Assembly: GCF_006439055.1 (NCBI RefSeq)
Contig: NZ_RCZC01000001.1
Location: forward strand, 496,001 to 560,000
DNA length: 64,000 bases
Origin: Sphingomonas glacialis
GTDB taxonomy: Bacteria; Pseudomonadota; Alphaproteobacteria; Sphingomonadales; Sphingomonadaceae
Reading direction: 5' to 3'
The notes under the pieces are model-generated. The model saw nothing but the letters and a program-made list of their open reading frames with translations. It did no database searches and had not been told where the DNA came from. Of this stretch, positions 53,501 through 62,249 are shown one piece after another. The translations under genes were made by a program, and so were the position numbers. Numbering within the stretch: position 1 is the stretch's first letter; each line of letters begins with the position of its first letter.

Positions 53501-55500
53501 GACCAGCGCGCCAGCGCGATCGTCTTGTCGGGGTTGACGTCGGTCGTGTCGAACAGCAGCGGATCGACCGGCTCGCCATTGACGACGAGCGCGACGCGCT
53601 GCCCCGGCAGATGCTTGACGACGACGCGCGTCACCGGCGCGCGCGGATTGTAGTCGGGGGTCGGGAACAGCAAGGCGACGCCCGGCTGCTGACCCGCAAA
53701 CCATTCGCGGTCGCCCGCGGCATAGGCGCTGCTGGCGACCGAGATCGGCAGCGCCTCGGCCGCCGCGGTCTTCACGCCAGTCGGGCGCAGCTGGAAGTCG
53801 ACGCGCTTGAGCAGGCCGCCCTCGGCCTCGACGAAGCGCGAGATTGCGCTGCCCGCGGTGCGCGTGTCGCTGTCGCATGCCACCGGCTGATAGGCGGGCG
53901 GGATGCTGTTCGTGTCCATCTGGACGACGTGGCGGCCGGGACGGATGCCCTCGACATGGTAATAGCCGTCGCGATCGGTCGCGACATAGGTGCCGTCCTC
54001 GAGCAGCAGGCGGATTCCGGGAATGCCCTTGCGCCCGCGATCGGGATCGCCGCAGCCGCCTTCGGTGACGCGGCCGATCAGCGTGAAGCCGTCGGTGAAC
54101 AGCAGCGGCGTGATCCGCACCGCGGCCGCGGCTTCGTTGCTCGTCGTCCCGGCATTGCCCGAGGCGAGGACCCGGTTGACCGCATCCCCCGTCGGCGCGC
54201 CGGGCGCGATGCTGACGACATAGCGCACGTCGAGCGTCGCCCCGCCCGCGACCGCAGGAACGGTGAAATCGAGCCGCCGACCGTCGCTCGAAACCGCGGG
54301 TTCGGCCGCGCCACGCGCCGAACCGCGTTCATAACGCAGCCCGGGCGGCAAGATGTCGGTCAGATGGACGCGAAGCGCCGCATCGCGCCCACGATTGGCG
54401 AGCGTGACGCGATATTGCACGAAATCGCCCGGCGACGCCTCGCGGACCGAGGCAGTCTTGGTCAGCAACAAGGCGGTATCGCCGACCCGGTCCATCGGCA
54501 CGTCGACATAGAAAGCGTCGGGCGTCGCCAGCGTGAACGCCCGGCCATAAGACGCATCGTTGATGACGAAGCCAGCGCCTTGCGGGTCCTTCAACGCGGC
54601 AAGCTCGCTTACGGTCTTGGTCGAGGGCGCGGTATAGGTGGCCGGCGGCTCGATCTTGAGATGATAGGTGCCCAATCCGACGAAGGGGAAACGGTAATTC
54701 CCCTGCGGAAAGGTATAGGTACGCCCGCTCGCATCGGTAGCCGATGTGCCGCTGACGACGCTCGACGGGTAACGGCTGATGCCGTCATCGCCAAAGACCA
54801 CCGCAGGCCGGTCAGCCGCGTCGAGCAAGGTGATCCGCGCGCCGTTGATCAACGCGCCGCTGGCGGAATCGAACACATAGCCCGCCGGATCGACCAGCAC
54901 CGAATTGGTCGAACCGTAGCTATACTCGTCTTCGGCAAAGCTCAGCGTGACGTGTTGCCCGCGCATCCGCGACGGGTCGCATGCCTCGGTCGCAGGGTCG
55001 CTGCCGACTTCGGGCACGCCGCCCGCGAAGACGCCGGTGTCCGGCCCGGTCTCGAGCAAGGCGAGGCTGCCCGAATAGGTTTCGGTCGACACGCTGATCG
55101 TCGCATATTCGCGCGCAAGCGGGTCGCGATTGCCACCGGCATTTTCGAGCACCAGGATCAACGGAACGTTGATGTCGAGCGCCTTGAGCGGCGGCGCGAC
55201 GGCGAGCGTCGCGGCGTCGATCGGCGCAGGGGTGAATTGCAGCGTCGGAACCGTCTGGCACGACAGGCCGGTGAGCTGATAGCCCACGGGCAGCAGGCGG
55301 AAACTGAGCGTGGTCGGGCGCTTCGTGCGATCGACATCGACCGAGACGGCGTTGGACGCCACGCTCTGTCGGCCGTTCGGCGTATCGAAGCCGAGCGTCG
55401 CGATATTCGCGATGCGCGCGCCGTCCTGCGCCGTCGCAGGGGCGACGGACGCCAGCCCGAGCAGGGCGGCGAGAGCGGTCAGGGCGCGCGGATGGGGCAT
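50518..55500 (-). CDS. Giant secreted protein: DUF11 and Cna-B/SdrD-like domains with C-terminal putative outer-membrane barrel
   Basis: This is a 1,660-aa protein with a signal peptide (LTALAALLGLASVAPATAQ). The N-terminal about 330 residues are beta-rich. A DUF11 domain spans about 345-460 (VREASPGDFVQYRVTLANRG, LTDILPPGLRYERGSA); a Cna-B/SdrD-like or carboxypeptidase-regulatory domain lies near 495-545 (GIPGIRLLLEDGTYVATDRD, then GYYHVEGIRPGRHVV). Ig-like repeats follow to about 860. The remaining about 790 residues alternate short amphipathic strands with turns (LYLRLERRNLYALLGDFETG; YDSNRKIDRSRGLL), as in an outer-membrane barrel. This could anchor the N-terminal domains at the cell surface. 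Partner genes flank it on both sides. Confidence 0.75.
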   Translation of the reverse strand: MPHPRALTALAALLGLASVAPATAQDGARIANIATLGFDTPNGRQSVASNAVSVDVDRTKRPTTLSFRLLPVGYQLTGLSCQTVPTLQFTPAPIDAATLAVAPPLKALDINVPLILVLENAGGNRDPLAREYATISVSTETYSGSLALLETGPDTGVFAGGVPEVGSDPATEACDPSRMRGQHVTLSFAEDEYSYGSTNSVLVDPAGYVFDSASGALINGARITLLDAADRPAVVFGDDGISRYPSSVVSGTSATDASGRTYTFPQGNYRFPFVGLGTYHLKIEPPATYTAPSTKTVSELAALKDPQGAGFVINDASYGRAFTLATPDAFYVDVPMDRVGDTALLLTKTASVREASPGDFVQYRVTLANRGRDAALRVHLTDILPPGLRYERGSARGAAEPAVSSDGRRLDFTVPAVAGGATLDVRYVVSIAPGAPTGDAVNRVLASGNAGTTSNEAAAAVRITPLLFTDGFTLIGRVTEGGCGDPDRGRKGIPGIRLLLEDGTYVATDRDGYYHVEGIRPGRHVVQMDTNSIPPAYQPVACDSDTRTAGSAISRFVEAEGGLLKRVDFQLRPTGVKTAAAEALPISVASSAYAAGDREWFAGQQPGVALLFPTPDYNPRAPVTRVVVKHLPGQRVALVVNGEPVDPLLFDTTDVNPDKTIALARWSGIALKDGDNSIAARVLSAEGGVVTTLTRTVRSASIADRAVFVPAASRLVADGLTRPLIAVRVTDRSGHPVRDGTLVPFKVDQPYTAALEVDLDQARQLAGKGRAQTTARVTGDDGLAFIALQPTTHAGAVHAVISLTQDKTVRTSDVRAWLAASTRDWVVVGFGAGTIGYDTLSTRTRSLPAGMRGGVVTDGQLAFYAKGRIKGSWLMTLAYDSNRKIDRSRGLLGQIDPDRYYTVYGDGSAQGYDAATQRKLYLRLERRNLYALLGDFETGLTDTQLTRYSRVLNGVKAEYQGNRVMFSAFAANTDQLHGRDEIQGNGLSGPYRLSGRNIVPNSDQLRLEVRDRIRPERVLTSTQMTRHIDYDIDPAAGTIRFREPILGRDAALNPVFIVVDYETESTLRKLATGGRATVRMAQGRVQLGASVLRDATVGNGTVAGIDLKAKPTVDSEIRAEYARGGASGFGAGQAWLGEAELHRGGVDVLVYGRSQNQAFGLGQQNVVEAGTRKFGLDGRVALTSKLAVTLTAWNAVQLDGPGARKAAEARLEYRRATGMLFVGGTFADDSGIDGQARHSRLLTLGGTQTLLGGKIELGAQAQVAPGGERASVDFPLRQQLTAAWRVRDGIRLLGGYEYAQGKDFTVGTARLGFDVAPWTGAKLMSTLNQQAIGENGQRTYAQYGLSQSLPIGKRWTIDVTLDASSTVRGKVPTGAFIDAFASTANGATAGTYQNDGDYVAATIGAGYRAELWSANGRLEHRRSDRDVRWTIIGDFLRTLGQGRTLAAGIRYAALTDRFGASAAALNADLALALRPQDSRWSVLERLQFRQEHADAGIESSNVLAVSSYGGGFQGTLRVINNLALNYRTGNEGRGHGLEATVYYGSKWVHGSFGTDDYTGYVDAIGVDVRKDVGRRFDIGVQASVQHAWQRGVVSYSYGPTIGVSPAENVWITAGYNVAGYRDRDFEDDRYSRAGGYVTARLKFDQGSLGRAGRALFGIGR

Positions 55501-55582
55501 AGGCCGGCTGTGCTCGGCGCGCAGGACTCCCCGCGCGCCGAAGCACGTTCTCCTTGAACAAAGCGTGTGGAAGAGTGCGGTC

Positions 55583-56680
55583 TTAGTTGATCGTCACTTT
55601 GAACGAGACCGCGACGATTCCACCGCCGATCACCGTGCCGAGATTGGCGATGATCCGGTTGTTCGGTGTGTCATAGCTCCCGGTAAACGGCGCCGTGATC
55701 GTCGGGAGCAAGGTACAGGTGCCGCCGGGAAGACCGATCGCGAGCGAACCCGGGACATAGGTGGTGTTGGCCGGCACCGGATCGGTGATCGTCACGCTAT
55801 TGGCCGAGGCGGTGAGCGTCGCATTGTTCGCAATCATGCAATATTCGACGACAGCGCCCGGCAGCGCCTTGGGATTGAGCGCGTTGACGCCGTCCGACAG
55901 GATCAGCGCGGTCTTGTTGACGGTCAAGGCGACGTTGCGCGTGGCGATGACGTAGGAGCCATAGGCCCAGCCCTGCCCGTTGCGGATGATGTCGACGCCG
56001 ATGCCGTCGCTATCGCCGTCGGCGAACACCACGTCGACGGTATTGTCGGCATTGCCCAGGCTGAGGTCGGTCGCGACGAGCGCGGCGCCTTGTGTATTGG
56101 CGGTGCCGCCCGTCGCCGCGATCACCTGCAACGCGACGTCGGCCTGGTTGATCGTGCCCGTCGCCGGCACGTCGCCGACGATGAACACCTCGACCGAGTT
56201 GTCGGGCGCGAGCTCGTCGATATAGGTGCGGGTATCGACCGCCGGATCGTACACGCCGTCGCCATTGGTATCAACGAACACCTTGAAATTGGTGAGGTTG
56301 AAATCGTCGGTGCCGGTCAGCAGGCCGCCCACGATCCCCGACTGGAAAGCGTTAACCAGGAAATCCTGCGTTCCGTTGGTCGTGTTGGTGACCTTGTAGC
56401 GCGTATAGGCTGCCGTCTGACCGAGATTGACCTGCGTCGCCGCCGGCTGGTCGTAGATCACTGTCAAATTGACCTTGCGATCGACCACGAAGCTCGCAGT
56501 GGTCGAATTGGTCGTCTGCGCCGTGCCGTTGACGCTGTAGGTTACCGACGCGGTGTTGCTGACAGTCGTTCCCGCGGTGGTGTTTTGCGCGGCGGTCTGG
56601 GCATGCGCCGCACCGGTCGCACACACGGTCGCGGTTCCGGCCAGTAGGATTCCAATCTTGGTACGCATCACACTCTTCAC
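55583..56680 (-). CDS. Secreted DUF11-type repeat protein
   Basis: This 365-aa protein has a signal peptide (GILLAGTATVCATGAAHAQT). The body contains two related beta-sandwich units: TTVSNTASVTYSVNGTAQTT, with strand pattern TSFVVDRKVNLTVI, and a C-terminal DUF11 block NVALTVNKTALILSDGVNAL, NPKALPGAVVEYCMIANNAT then TITDPVPANTTYVPGSLAI. The acidic loop FADGDSDGIGVDIIRNGQ could bind calcium. It lies between the 1,660-aa gene (82-bp gap) and a smaller secreted gene, and is probably expressed with both. Confidence 0.75.
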   Translation of the reverse strand: MKSVMRTKIGILLAGTATVCATGAAHAQTAAQNTTAGTTVSNTASVTYSVNGTAQTTNSTTASFVVDRKVNLTVIYDQPAATQVNLGQTAAYTRYKVTNTTNGTQDFLVNAFQSGIVGGLLTGTDDFNLTNFKVFVDTNGDGVYDPAVDTRTYIDELAPDNSVEVFIVGDVPATGTINQADVALQVIAATGGTANTQGAALVATDLSLGNADNTVDVVFADGDSDGIGVDIIRNGQGWAYGSYVIATRNVALTVNKTALILSDGVNALNPKALPGAVVEYCMIANNATLTASANSVTITDPVPANTTYVPGSLAIGLPGGTCTLLPTITAPFTGSYDTPNNRIIANLGTVIGGGIVAVSFKVTIN

Positions 56681-56713
56681 TCCCTGTTAGATATCGAATT
56701 CAGTAGAAAATCT

Positions 56714-57199
56714 TTATTTGAGAACGGCCTGGAAGGAGAGCTGCCCTTGCGCTCCGCCCGGGACGGCATTGGCGAGACGCCACCGCACATTGGTGACATC
56801 ATCGGGTCCCGCCGCGCGCGTGGCGCCGTCGGCCGTTCGGACGCGCAGGGTCGCGAGCGGGCCGTAGGTCTTGCCGTCGACCGACACGTCGGGCGCAGCC
56901 GAGCTTTGCGAAGGGCCGCGATAGGCGATCGCGGCGGGCACGGGATTGTCGAGCACGATGTTGCCGATCGGCTGGCTGCCGGTGTTGCGATAGCCGAGCA
57001 CGAAGATCACGCGGTCACCCGGCACGACCCTGCGCGCCGGCACGAGCGCGACCCGCACGCTGCCGTCGGCGGCGCGCGTCTTCTGTTCGGTCAGCACCTT
57101 CGCGGTGACCTGGAGCGGCCCCGCGGCGAGCGCCGGCGTCGCGATGACGCTGGCCAATAAAAGGGCGGGCATAGGCAGATGCATTGGACGTCTCCTCAC
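56714..57199 (-). CDS. Small secreted DUF11-like protein
   Basis: This 161-aa protein has signal peptide MPALLLASVIATPALAAG. The domain PGDRVIFVLGYRNTGSQPIG, NIVLDNPVPAAIAYRGPSQS and VRWRLANAVPGGAQGQLSFQ ends in strand AVLK. This is a single DUF11-like sandwich of the 'gain of NTGS, NPVP' type. Its ATG overlaps the stop of the preceding gene (ATGA), so it is coupled to the 325-aa protein. Function unknown; surface or periplasmic location is likely. Confidence 0.7.
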   Translation of the reverse strand: MRRRPMHLPMPALLLASVIATPALAAGPLQVTAKVLTEQKTRAADGSVRVALVPARRVVPGDRVIFVLGYRNTGSQPIGNIVLDNPVPAAIAYRGPSQSSAAPDVSVDGKTYGPLATLRVRTADGATRAAGPDDVTNVRWRLANAVPGGAQGQLSFQAVLK

Positions 57200-58173
57200 A
57201 AGATCTTCACGCTGAACTGGATGGTATGGCTGCCCGCAGCGGCGAGATCGCCGAGCCGGATATGGACCCCGGCAGCGTCTGCCGTGCCGGGGTCGGCGTC
57301 GGCACGGTCGCTCAGCGCAACCGCATCGAGCGCCAGGCTGTCGGCGAGATAGGCGGTGCCCGCGGGGATCGGATCGTCGATCGTCACGCCGCGCGTCGGG
57401 CCGGGCAGCGTGGCGACCAGCGTGTAGGTGATGACCGCCCCGCGCATCGCGCGGCTGCTCCCGTCGGGTGCCGTGACCGTTTGCGCCTTGGCGAGCGAGG
57501 GCTGCGCAGGGCCGGCGGGCGACAGCGTGCTGGTCGCGCTCGCGCGTGCCCCGCTGACCCCGACGACCGCGTCGGCGCCGTTCGCGCCGGCGCCGGCGAA
57601 CACCGTCCCGGCGGCACCGCTGCCCGATTGCGCGCTCACCGTGGCGGTGATCGCGGCCGCCGCAGCGACCTGCGCGCCATCGACCAGCACGAAGATGCGC
57701 ACCTGTTCGCCCGGCGCGAGCCTGACGCTCGGCGGCGTCAGCAGCGGATCGGTATCGGTCTGGAATGCACCGTCACCGTTGCCGTCGCGCGCGACGCGGT
57801 CGACCACGACGCCTTGCTGATTGCCGGTGATCGTCAGCGCGAAGCTCTGCGGGCCGTTCCCGGTATTGACGATGACGAACGGCACCGCGACCTGTGCCTG
57901 CGACTGGACCGCGAGGCTCGGACGTTCGGCGGTGATCGTCACGTCGAGCAGTTCGGCCGACACCAGGGTCACGGTGTTCGACGCGACTTGCTGTGCGCTG
58001 CCGTTCATCTCGAAGGTCAACGCGGCGGTGTTGACGATCGGCGTACCCGCAGGGACCGCCGCCATCGCCGGCGTCGCCGTCGCCGCCGCCACCGCGAGCG
58101 CAAGCAACGCCGCCAGGGCGGCTAGCCTCGGCTTGCGTTGCGCGACGACGATGGACGTAGGACGATCCGGCAC
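57196..58173 (-). CDS. Secreted DUF11-type protein, first gene of the locus
   Basis: This is a 325-aa protein with a signal peptide (LAALAALLALAVAAATATPAMA). The N-terminal sandwich GTPIVNTAALTFEMNGSAQQ resembles the start of the neighbouring 365-aa protein. Acidic loop DRVARDGNGDGAFQTDTDPL suggests metal binding. The C-terminal DUF11 unit contains SLAKAQTVTAPDGSSRAMRG, AVITYTLVATLPG and TIDDPIPAGTAYLADSLAL. AGGTGA lies 9 nt before ATG 58173. No sortase or type II/Tps partner gene is seen nearby, so the export route beyond Sec is unknown. Confidence 0.72.
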   Translation of the reverse strand: MPDRPTSIVVAQRKPRLAALAALLALAVAAATATPAMAAVPAGTPIVNTAALTFEMNGSAQQVASNTVTLVSAELLDVTITAERPSLAVQSQAQVAVPFVIVNTGNGPQSFALTITGNQQGVVVDRVARDGNGDGAFQTDTDPLLTPPSVRLAPGEQVRIFVLVDGAQVAAAAAITATVSAQSGSGAAGTVFAGAGANGADAVVGVSGARASATSTLSPAGPAQPSLAKAQTVTAPDGSSRAMRGAVITYTLVATLPGPTRGVTIDDPIPAGTAYLADSLALDAVALSDRADADPGTADAAGVHIRLGDLAAAGSHTIQFSVKIL

Positions 58174-58330
58174 TTTTCACCTGCACAATTGACGTGGAGG
58201 CGTTCGGCGGCATTTCAGGTTAAGCAGATCCTACCAGTCGCCATTTGGTTCCCAAGACTTCGACCAATGTCGAATGCCGCGGCAAAAAAGCAGCCGTCGG
58301 ACGAGCCCTCTCGAACCGGGCGATCCCCCC

Positions 58331-58996
58331 TCAATCCGCGGGCGCGAAGATGGCGTCGCGATCGATCTGCGCGAGCACCCGCCGCCCCTCGCGGCGCGCA
58401 ATCGACGCGATCGCGGCATCGCCCCGCGACAACTGCTCCCAGCTCGAACCGACGCGGTCGAACCCGAGCGTGCCCGCAATTCCGGCGATGCGGTGCATCG
58501 CGTCCTGCGACGGCGTACCATTCAAGGATGCCACCGCCGCTGCCAGTTCCTCGCGAAATCGCGCGATCAGCGGTACGATCGCGGGCTGACCGAACTGCTC
58601 GGCCAGGCGGTGCGCACCGGCGAGTTCGTCATCGGGGCGCCAGTCTGCAACTGCGGCGAGCAGCGCTTCGGGCCGCCCCGACGGCGCCACACACCCGTCG
58701 AACCCGAGCCGCCACAAGCGTTCGTCAGGGCCCGCAGCATCACTCTGTGCGAGGATCGCGGTGCTGCGCAGCGGCGGCGGCTCGTCGCGCAGCGCCGCGA
58801 CCAGCGCCGTCGCTTCACCGCGCGGCAGCCCATCGCCGATCAGGATCAGAACAGGCCGATGGTCGCGCGCCTGGACGAGTGCGGCAGCACCATCGCGCGC
58901 TTCGAGCACATGCCATTGCCCGCTCGACCGCACCGCATCGACCAACCGTCGAGCATGCGCGTCGCCGTCCGCGATAAGGATAATCGAACGTTTCAC
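58331..58996 (-). CDS. Receiver-like domain plus Hpt phosphotransfer protein
   Basis: This protein is about 221 aa. An N-terminal receiver-type domain (VKRSIILIADGDAHARRLVD; HRPVLILIGDGLPRGEATAL) keeps an Asp at the expected phospho-acceptor position but has an unusual LIGDGLP motif and lacks a clear Lys. A C-terminal Hpt domain has the phosphorylatable His in QDAMHRIAGIAGTLGFDRVG. GTG 58996 starts exactly at the first receiver strand with GGAAA upstream; an earlier GTG at 59029 overlaps a palindromic operator. It likely relays phosphoryl groups with the kinase encoded across the divergent intergenic region. Confidence 0.75.
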   Translation of the reverse strand: MKRSIILIADGDAHARRLVDAVRSSGQWHVLEARDGAAALVQARDHRPVLILIGDGLPRGEATALVAALRDEPPPLRSTAILAQSDAAGPDERLWRLGFDGCVAPSGRPEALLAAVADWRPDDELAGAHRLAEQFGQPAIVPLIARFREELAAAVASLNGTPSQDAMHRIAGIAGTLGFDRVGSSWEQLSRGDAAIASIARREGRRVLAQIDRDAIFAPAD

Positions 58997-59015
58997 TTGA
59001 TTTCCATCAATGATC

Positions 59016-59027
59016 GATAACGTTATC
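59016..59027 (+). promoter_or_regulatory. Perfect palindrome GATAACGTTATC in the divergent promoter region
   Basis: This 12-bp perfect palindrome sits in the 110-bp AT-rich gap between the receiver-Hpt gene and the LuxR-type regulator. It is a candidate operator; no specific regulator can be named. Confidence 0.4.
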
Positions 59028-59106
59028 ACTAGACAAGCTTATCATTTTTGCAGAAGTTCATCGCCTTGTAATCGATAAAAAATGAACGGTGTAGGAGAGA
59101 GCTTTC

Positions 59107-59751
59107 GTGCAACTTGGTGGCCATGCCTTGGTCGCTGACGATCATCCCCTGACGCGGGAGGGGCTGGCGCTTGCAATACGTGCCGCGGCCCCCGGAATCG
59201 CGCTCGACAATGTGGGATCGATTGCCGAGGCCGAACGGGCGATTGCGACGCGCAAAGGCGGATATCGCCTGCTCCTGCTCGATTTCGTGCTGCCCGATGC
59301 GCGCGGCTTCTCAGGGTTCCTGCAACTGCAGCATCTGCTCGCCGCGACCCCGATCGTCGTCATTTCGGCGCGCGCCGAGCCGGTCATCATCGAGGCAGCG
59401 CGCGCGCTCGGCGCTGCCGGTTTCGTGTCGAAATCCTCCGCGCTCGATGCGCTGGCGGCATCGCTGCGGCTGATCTTCGCGGGCCAGCGCGTCTTCCCGC
59501 CGGCGCATGGTGCAAATCCCGCCGCGCAATCGCTGCGCGATCGCATCGCGACGCTTTCGGGGGCGCAGTTGCGCGTTCTGCTCGCACTCGCCGATGGCCG
59601 GCTCAACAAGCAGATCGCCGACAGCCTTGCCATCACCGAGGCGACCGTCAAAGCCCACCTGACCGTGATCTTTCGCAAGCTCGGGGTCGATAACCGCGCC
59701 CAGGCCCTGCTGGCGGTGCAGCCATTGCTGGCGGAGACCGCCGCACCATGA
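59107..59751 (+). CDS. NarL/LuxR-family response regulator
   Basis: This 214-aa protein has a receiver domain (about 6-120) with DDHPLTREGLAL, phospho-acceptor Asp59 in LLLLDFVLPDARGF and the conserved Lys in FVSKSSALDAL. A linker leads to a LuxR-type HTH (about 148-205: LSGAQLRVLLALADGRLNKQ, IADSLAITEATVKAHLTVIF). GTG 59107 has GGAGAG upstream. Its stop overlaps the hybrid kinase start (ATGA at 59748), and it is divergent from the secreted DUF11 locus and the receiver-Hpt gene. Confidence 0.93.
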   Translation: MQLGGHALVADDHPLTREGLALAIRAAAPGIALDNVGSIAEAERAIATRKGGYRLLLLDFVLPDARGFSGFLQLQHLLAATPIVVISARAEPVIIEAARALGAAGFVSKSSALDALAASLRLIFAGQRVFPPAHGANPAAQSLRDRIATLSGAQLRVLLALADGRLNKQIADSLAITEATVKAHLTVIFRKLGVDNRAQALLAVQPLLAETAAP

Positions 59752-62249
59752 CCTTCGCCACCGAACATGAGATCGTTCGGCCTACCCCTCCCAACCTCGT
59801 GCAGTTCCTGCTGCTGACATTGCTCGCGCCGGTGCTGCTCGCGGTCTTCTCCGTCTGGCTCGAGGCGGAATATGCCAGCACAGACGCGTTCAGGCAGCAG
59901 GCGCATGACGGCTTCGAGAACAGCGCACGCGTCGCGACGCTCATCGAACGCCTTACCGCTGCCGAATCGGCGCAGCGCGGCTTCGTCATCACCGGCGAAC
60001 GCCGATTCCTCGATACCTATTCCACCGCGAAGGTCGCGGTCGGAACGACTTTCCTGCAACTGCCGCCCGAGCTGCGCGGCCATCGCGAGGAAGAACAGCG
60101 TCTCGCCACGCTACGGCGTCTTGCGCGGCTCAAATTCGCCGAGATGGACGAGGTCATCGCGAAACGGCGGACCGCGGGGCTCGATGCCGCGGCAAGCCTG
60201 GTTAGCTCCAATGCGGGCCAGCGCTTGATGGAGCAGATCCGCCTCGAATCGACCGCAATGGTCGATGCCGCCGGCCGCACCCGTGATCGCGAGGTCGCGA
60301 CGTATCGCACGCGCGTCGGGGAGGACGCGACCACGATCCGGATCGGCATCGGCATTATCGGCCTGGCGATGGTGGCCGTGGCGCTGCTGATCTGGCGGCA
60401 GGGCATGGCGAAATATCGCTCGCGCCTGCAGACCTATGACGTCGCCGAACGCAACCGCGCGATCCTGCAGAGTACCGTCGATGCGATCGTCATCTTCGAC
60501 CCGAACGGCATGATCGAGACGGTCAATGCCGCCGCAGCGAAGATGCTCGGGTATCGCGCCGCGGATTTGATCCGTTGGGATTCGTCTTCGCTGATCAAAC
60601 AGCTCGATACGTCGCGGACATTTCATCAGCGGATCGGGCTGGTCGACGGGCAGTTGCGCATGCCGCACCGTCCCGATCGCAAGCTGGTCCACCATGACGG
60701 CCACGAGATTCCCGTCGATGTCGCGCTCGGCGTGATGCGCCTGCCCGCTGGCGACTATATCGTCGCCTCGGCGCGCAACATCGCCGAACGCAAGCGCGCC
60801 GAACGGATGAAGGACGAGCTGATCTCGACGGTCAGCCACGAATTGCGCACGCCGCTGACATCGGTGGTTGGAGCGCTCAGCCTGTTGCGCTCGGGCGCGG
60901 CCGGGACGATTGCCGAGGCCCCTGCCCGGCTGATCGAGATCGCCGAGAACAATTCTCGGCGGCTGATCCGGCTGATAAACGACATGCTCGACATCGACCG
61001 GATCCAGTCGGGCCAGCTCACGCTGCAGCGCGAGCGGACCAATCTTTGCGAGATCGCCGCGCAGGCGTGCGAGGGCAGCCAGGGGGCCGCGTCGGCGCTC
61101 GACGTCCAGATCGAATGCCTGCTCCCGAAGCATCCGGTGCTGATCTCGGGCGATGCCGAGCGTTTGTTGCAGGTGATTTCCAATCTGGCGTCGAATGCGC
61201 TGCGCGTCACCTCGGCGGGCGGTACCGTCAGGATCGGCGTCGCACAGACAGACGACGGCCAGGCGCTGGTGACCGTCGACGATGACGGACCCGGCGTGCC
61301 GATCGCGTTCCGCGACCGCATCTTCGGCCGGTTCGAGCGCGCGACCCACGAGCGCGGCGTCGGAACGGGACTCGGCCTTGCCATCTCGCGGGAGATCATC
61401 ACCCGCCACGATGGCAGGATCTGGTTCGAGGATCGCCCGGCGGGTGGCACACGCTTCGCCTTTGCGCTCGACCGCTTGCGCGAGGATCGGCTCGAGGCGG
61501 CGCCGGTGGCAATGCCCAAGATCCTGGTGTGTACCGCCGATGCGGATGTGGTGGCGCTGGTCGAATCGCTCGGCATCCCGACGATGTTCGAGATGGTTCG
61601 GGTCGACACGGTGGCAGCCGCGTCGGCGGCGCTTGCGCGCGGAGATCACGCCGCGCTGCTGCTCGATCCGACCGCCCCGGAGGATACCGATTGCGGCCTC
61701 GTTCGCGCGCTCCAGGCGAGCCTCGACGCGCTTACCCCGCCGATCGTGCTCGTCACCGCCGAACACCGCGCGCGCCTCGAGACGCTGGCGACGCTCGATG
61801 GCGTCGAGTGGATCGAGGAACCGATCGATCCGGCGCGCATCGCCGAGGCGCTCCGCGCGGCGGTCGCGCGGTCGGGAACGCCGCGTCCGACGATCCTGCA
61901 TCTGGACGATGACCAAGACGTGCTGCTGGTGACCGAAGCCGCGCTGCGGCTCGAGGCCAATGTGCTCAAGGCCACCGATCTCGCCGCGGCCCGCAAACTG
62001 ATCGACACGCACGTGATCGATCTCGCGATACTCGACTTCGACCTGGGGGGCGCGTCGGGGCTCGATCTGCTGCCGACGCTGGCGAGCGCGCAGGACGGCG
62101 CGATCCCCGCGATCCTGTTTTCGGCGCGCGATGTCGGGGCGGATGTGACCGACCGGGTCGACGCCGTATTGGTCAAGTCGCGCAGCTCGATCCGCGATCT
62201 CAAGGCGGCGATCCGTCGCATCCTCGCCGCGGCGGACACGACACCATGA
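59748..62249 (+). CDS. CHASE3-PAS hybrid sensor histidine kinase with two receiver domains
   Basis: This is an 833-aa inner-membrane kinase. TM1 is about 17-36, followed by a periplasmic CHASE3 domain (LTAAESAQRGFVITGERRFL) and TM2 at about 205-222 (IRIGIGIIGLAMVAVALLIW). A PAS domain spans about 240-350; HisKA has phospho-His364 in STVSHELRTPLTSVVGAL; HATPase_c has N, G1 and G2 boxes (NLASNALRVT; VDDDGPGVP; GVGTGLGLAIS). The first C-terminal receiver is degenerate (LLLDPTAPED), the second is normal (LHLDDDQDVLLV; LAILDFDLGGASG). It overlaps both flanking regulators by four bases, forming one signalling operon. Confidence 0.92.
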   Translation: MTFATEHEIVRPTPPNLVQFLLLTLLAPVLLAVFSVWLEAEYASTDAFRQQAHDGFENSARVATLIERLTAAESAQRGFVITGERRFLDTYSTAKVAVGTTFLQLPPELRGHREEEQRLATLRRLARLKFAEMDEVIAKRRTAGLDAAASLVSSNAGQRLMEQIRLESTAMVDAAGRTRDREVATYRTRVGEDATTIRIGIGIIGLAMVAVALLIWRQGMAKYRSRLQTYDVAERNRAILQSTVDAIVIFDPNGMIETVNAAAAKMLGYRAADLIRWDSSSLIKQLDTSRTFHQRIGLVDGQLRMPHRPDRKLVHHDGHEIPVDVALGVMRLPAGDYIVASARNIAERKRAERMKDELISTVSHELRTPLTSVVGALSLLRSGAAGTIAEAPARLIEIAENNSRRLIRLINDMLDIDRIQSGQLTLQRERTNLCEIAAQACEGSQGAASALDVQIECLLPKHPVLISGDAERLLQVISNLASNALRVTSAGGTVRIGVAQTDDGQALVTVDDDGPGVPIAFRDRIFGRFERATHERGVGTGLGLAISREIITRHDGRIWFEDRPAGGTRFAFALDRLREDRLEAAPVAMPKILVCTADADVVALVESLGIPTMFEMVRVDTVAAASAALARGDHAALLLDPTAPEDTDCGLVRALQASLDALTPPIVLVTAEHRARLETLATLDGVEWIEEPIDPARIAEALRAAVARSGTPRPTILHLDDDQDVLLVTEAALRLEANVLKATDLAAARKLIDTHVIDLAILDFDLGGASGLDLLPTLASAQDGAIPAILFSARDVGADVTDRVDAVLVKSRSSIRDLKAAIRRILAAADTTP

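Noticed and set aside
50743..53502. A 919-codon open frame antisense to the 1,660-aa gene
   Set aside because: No recognisable domain or ribosome-binding site; it is a shadow of the minus-strand coding sequence.
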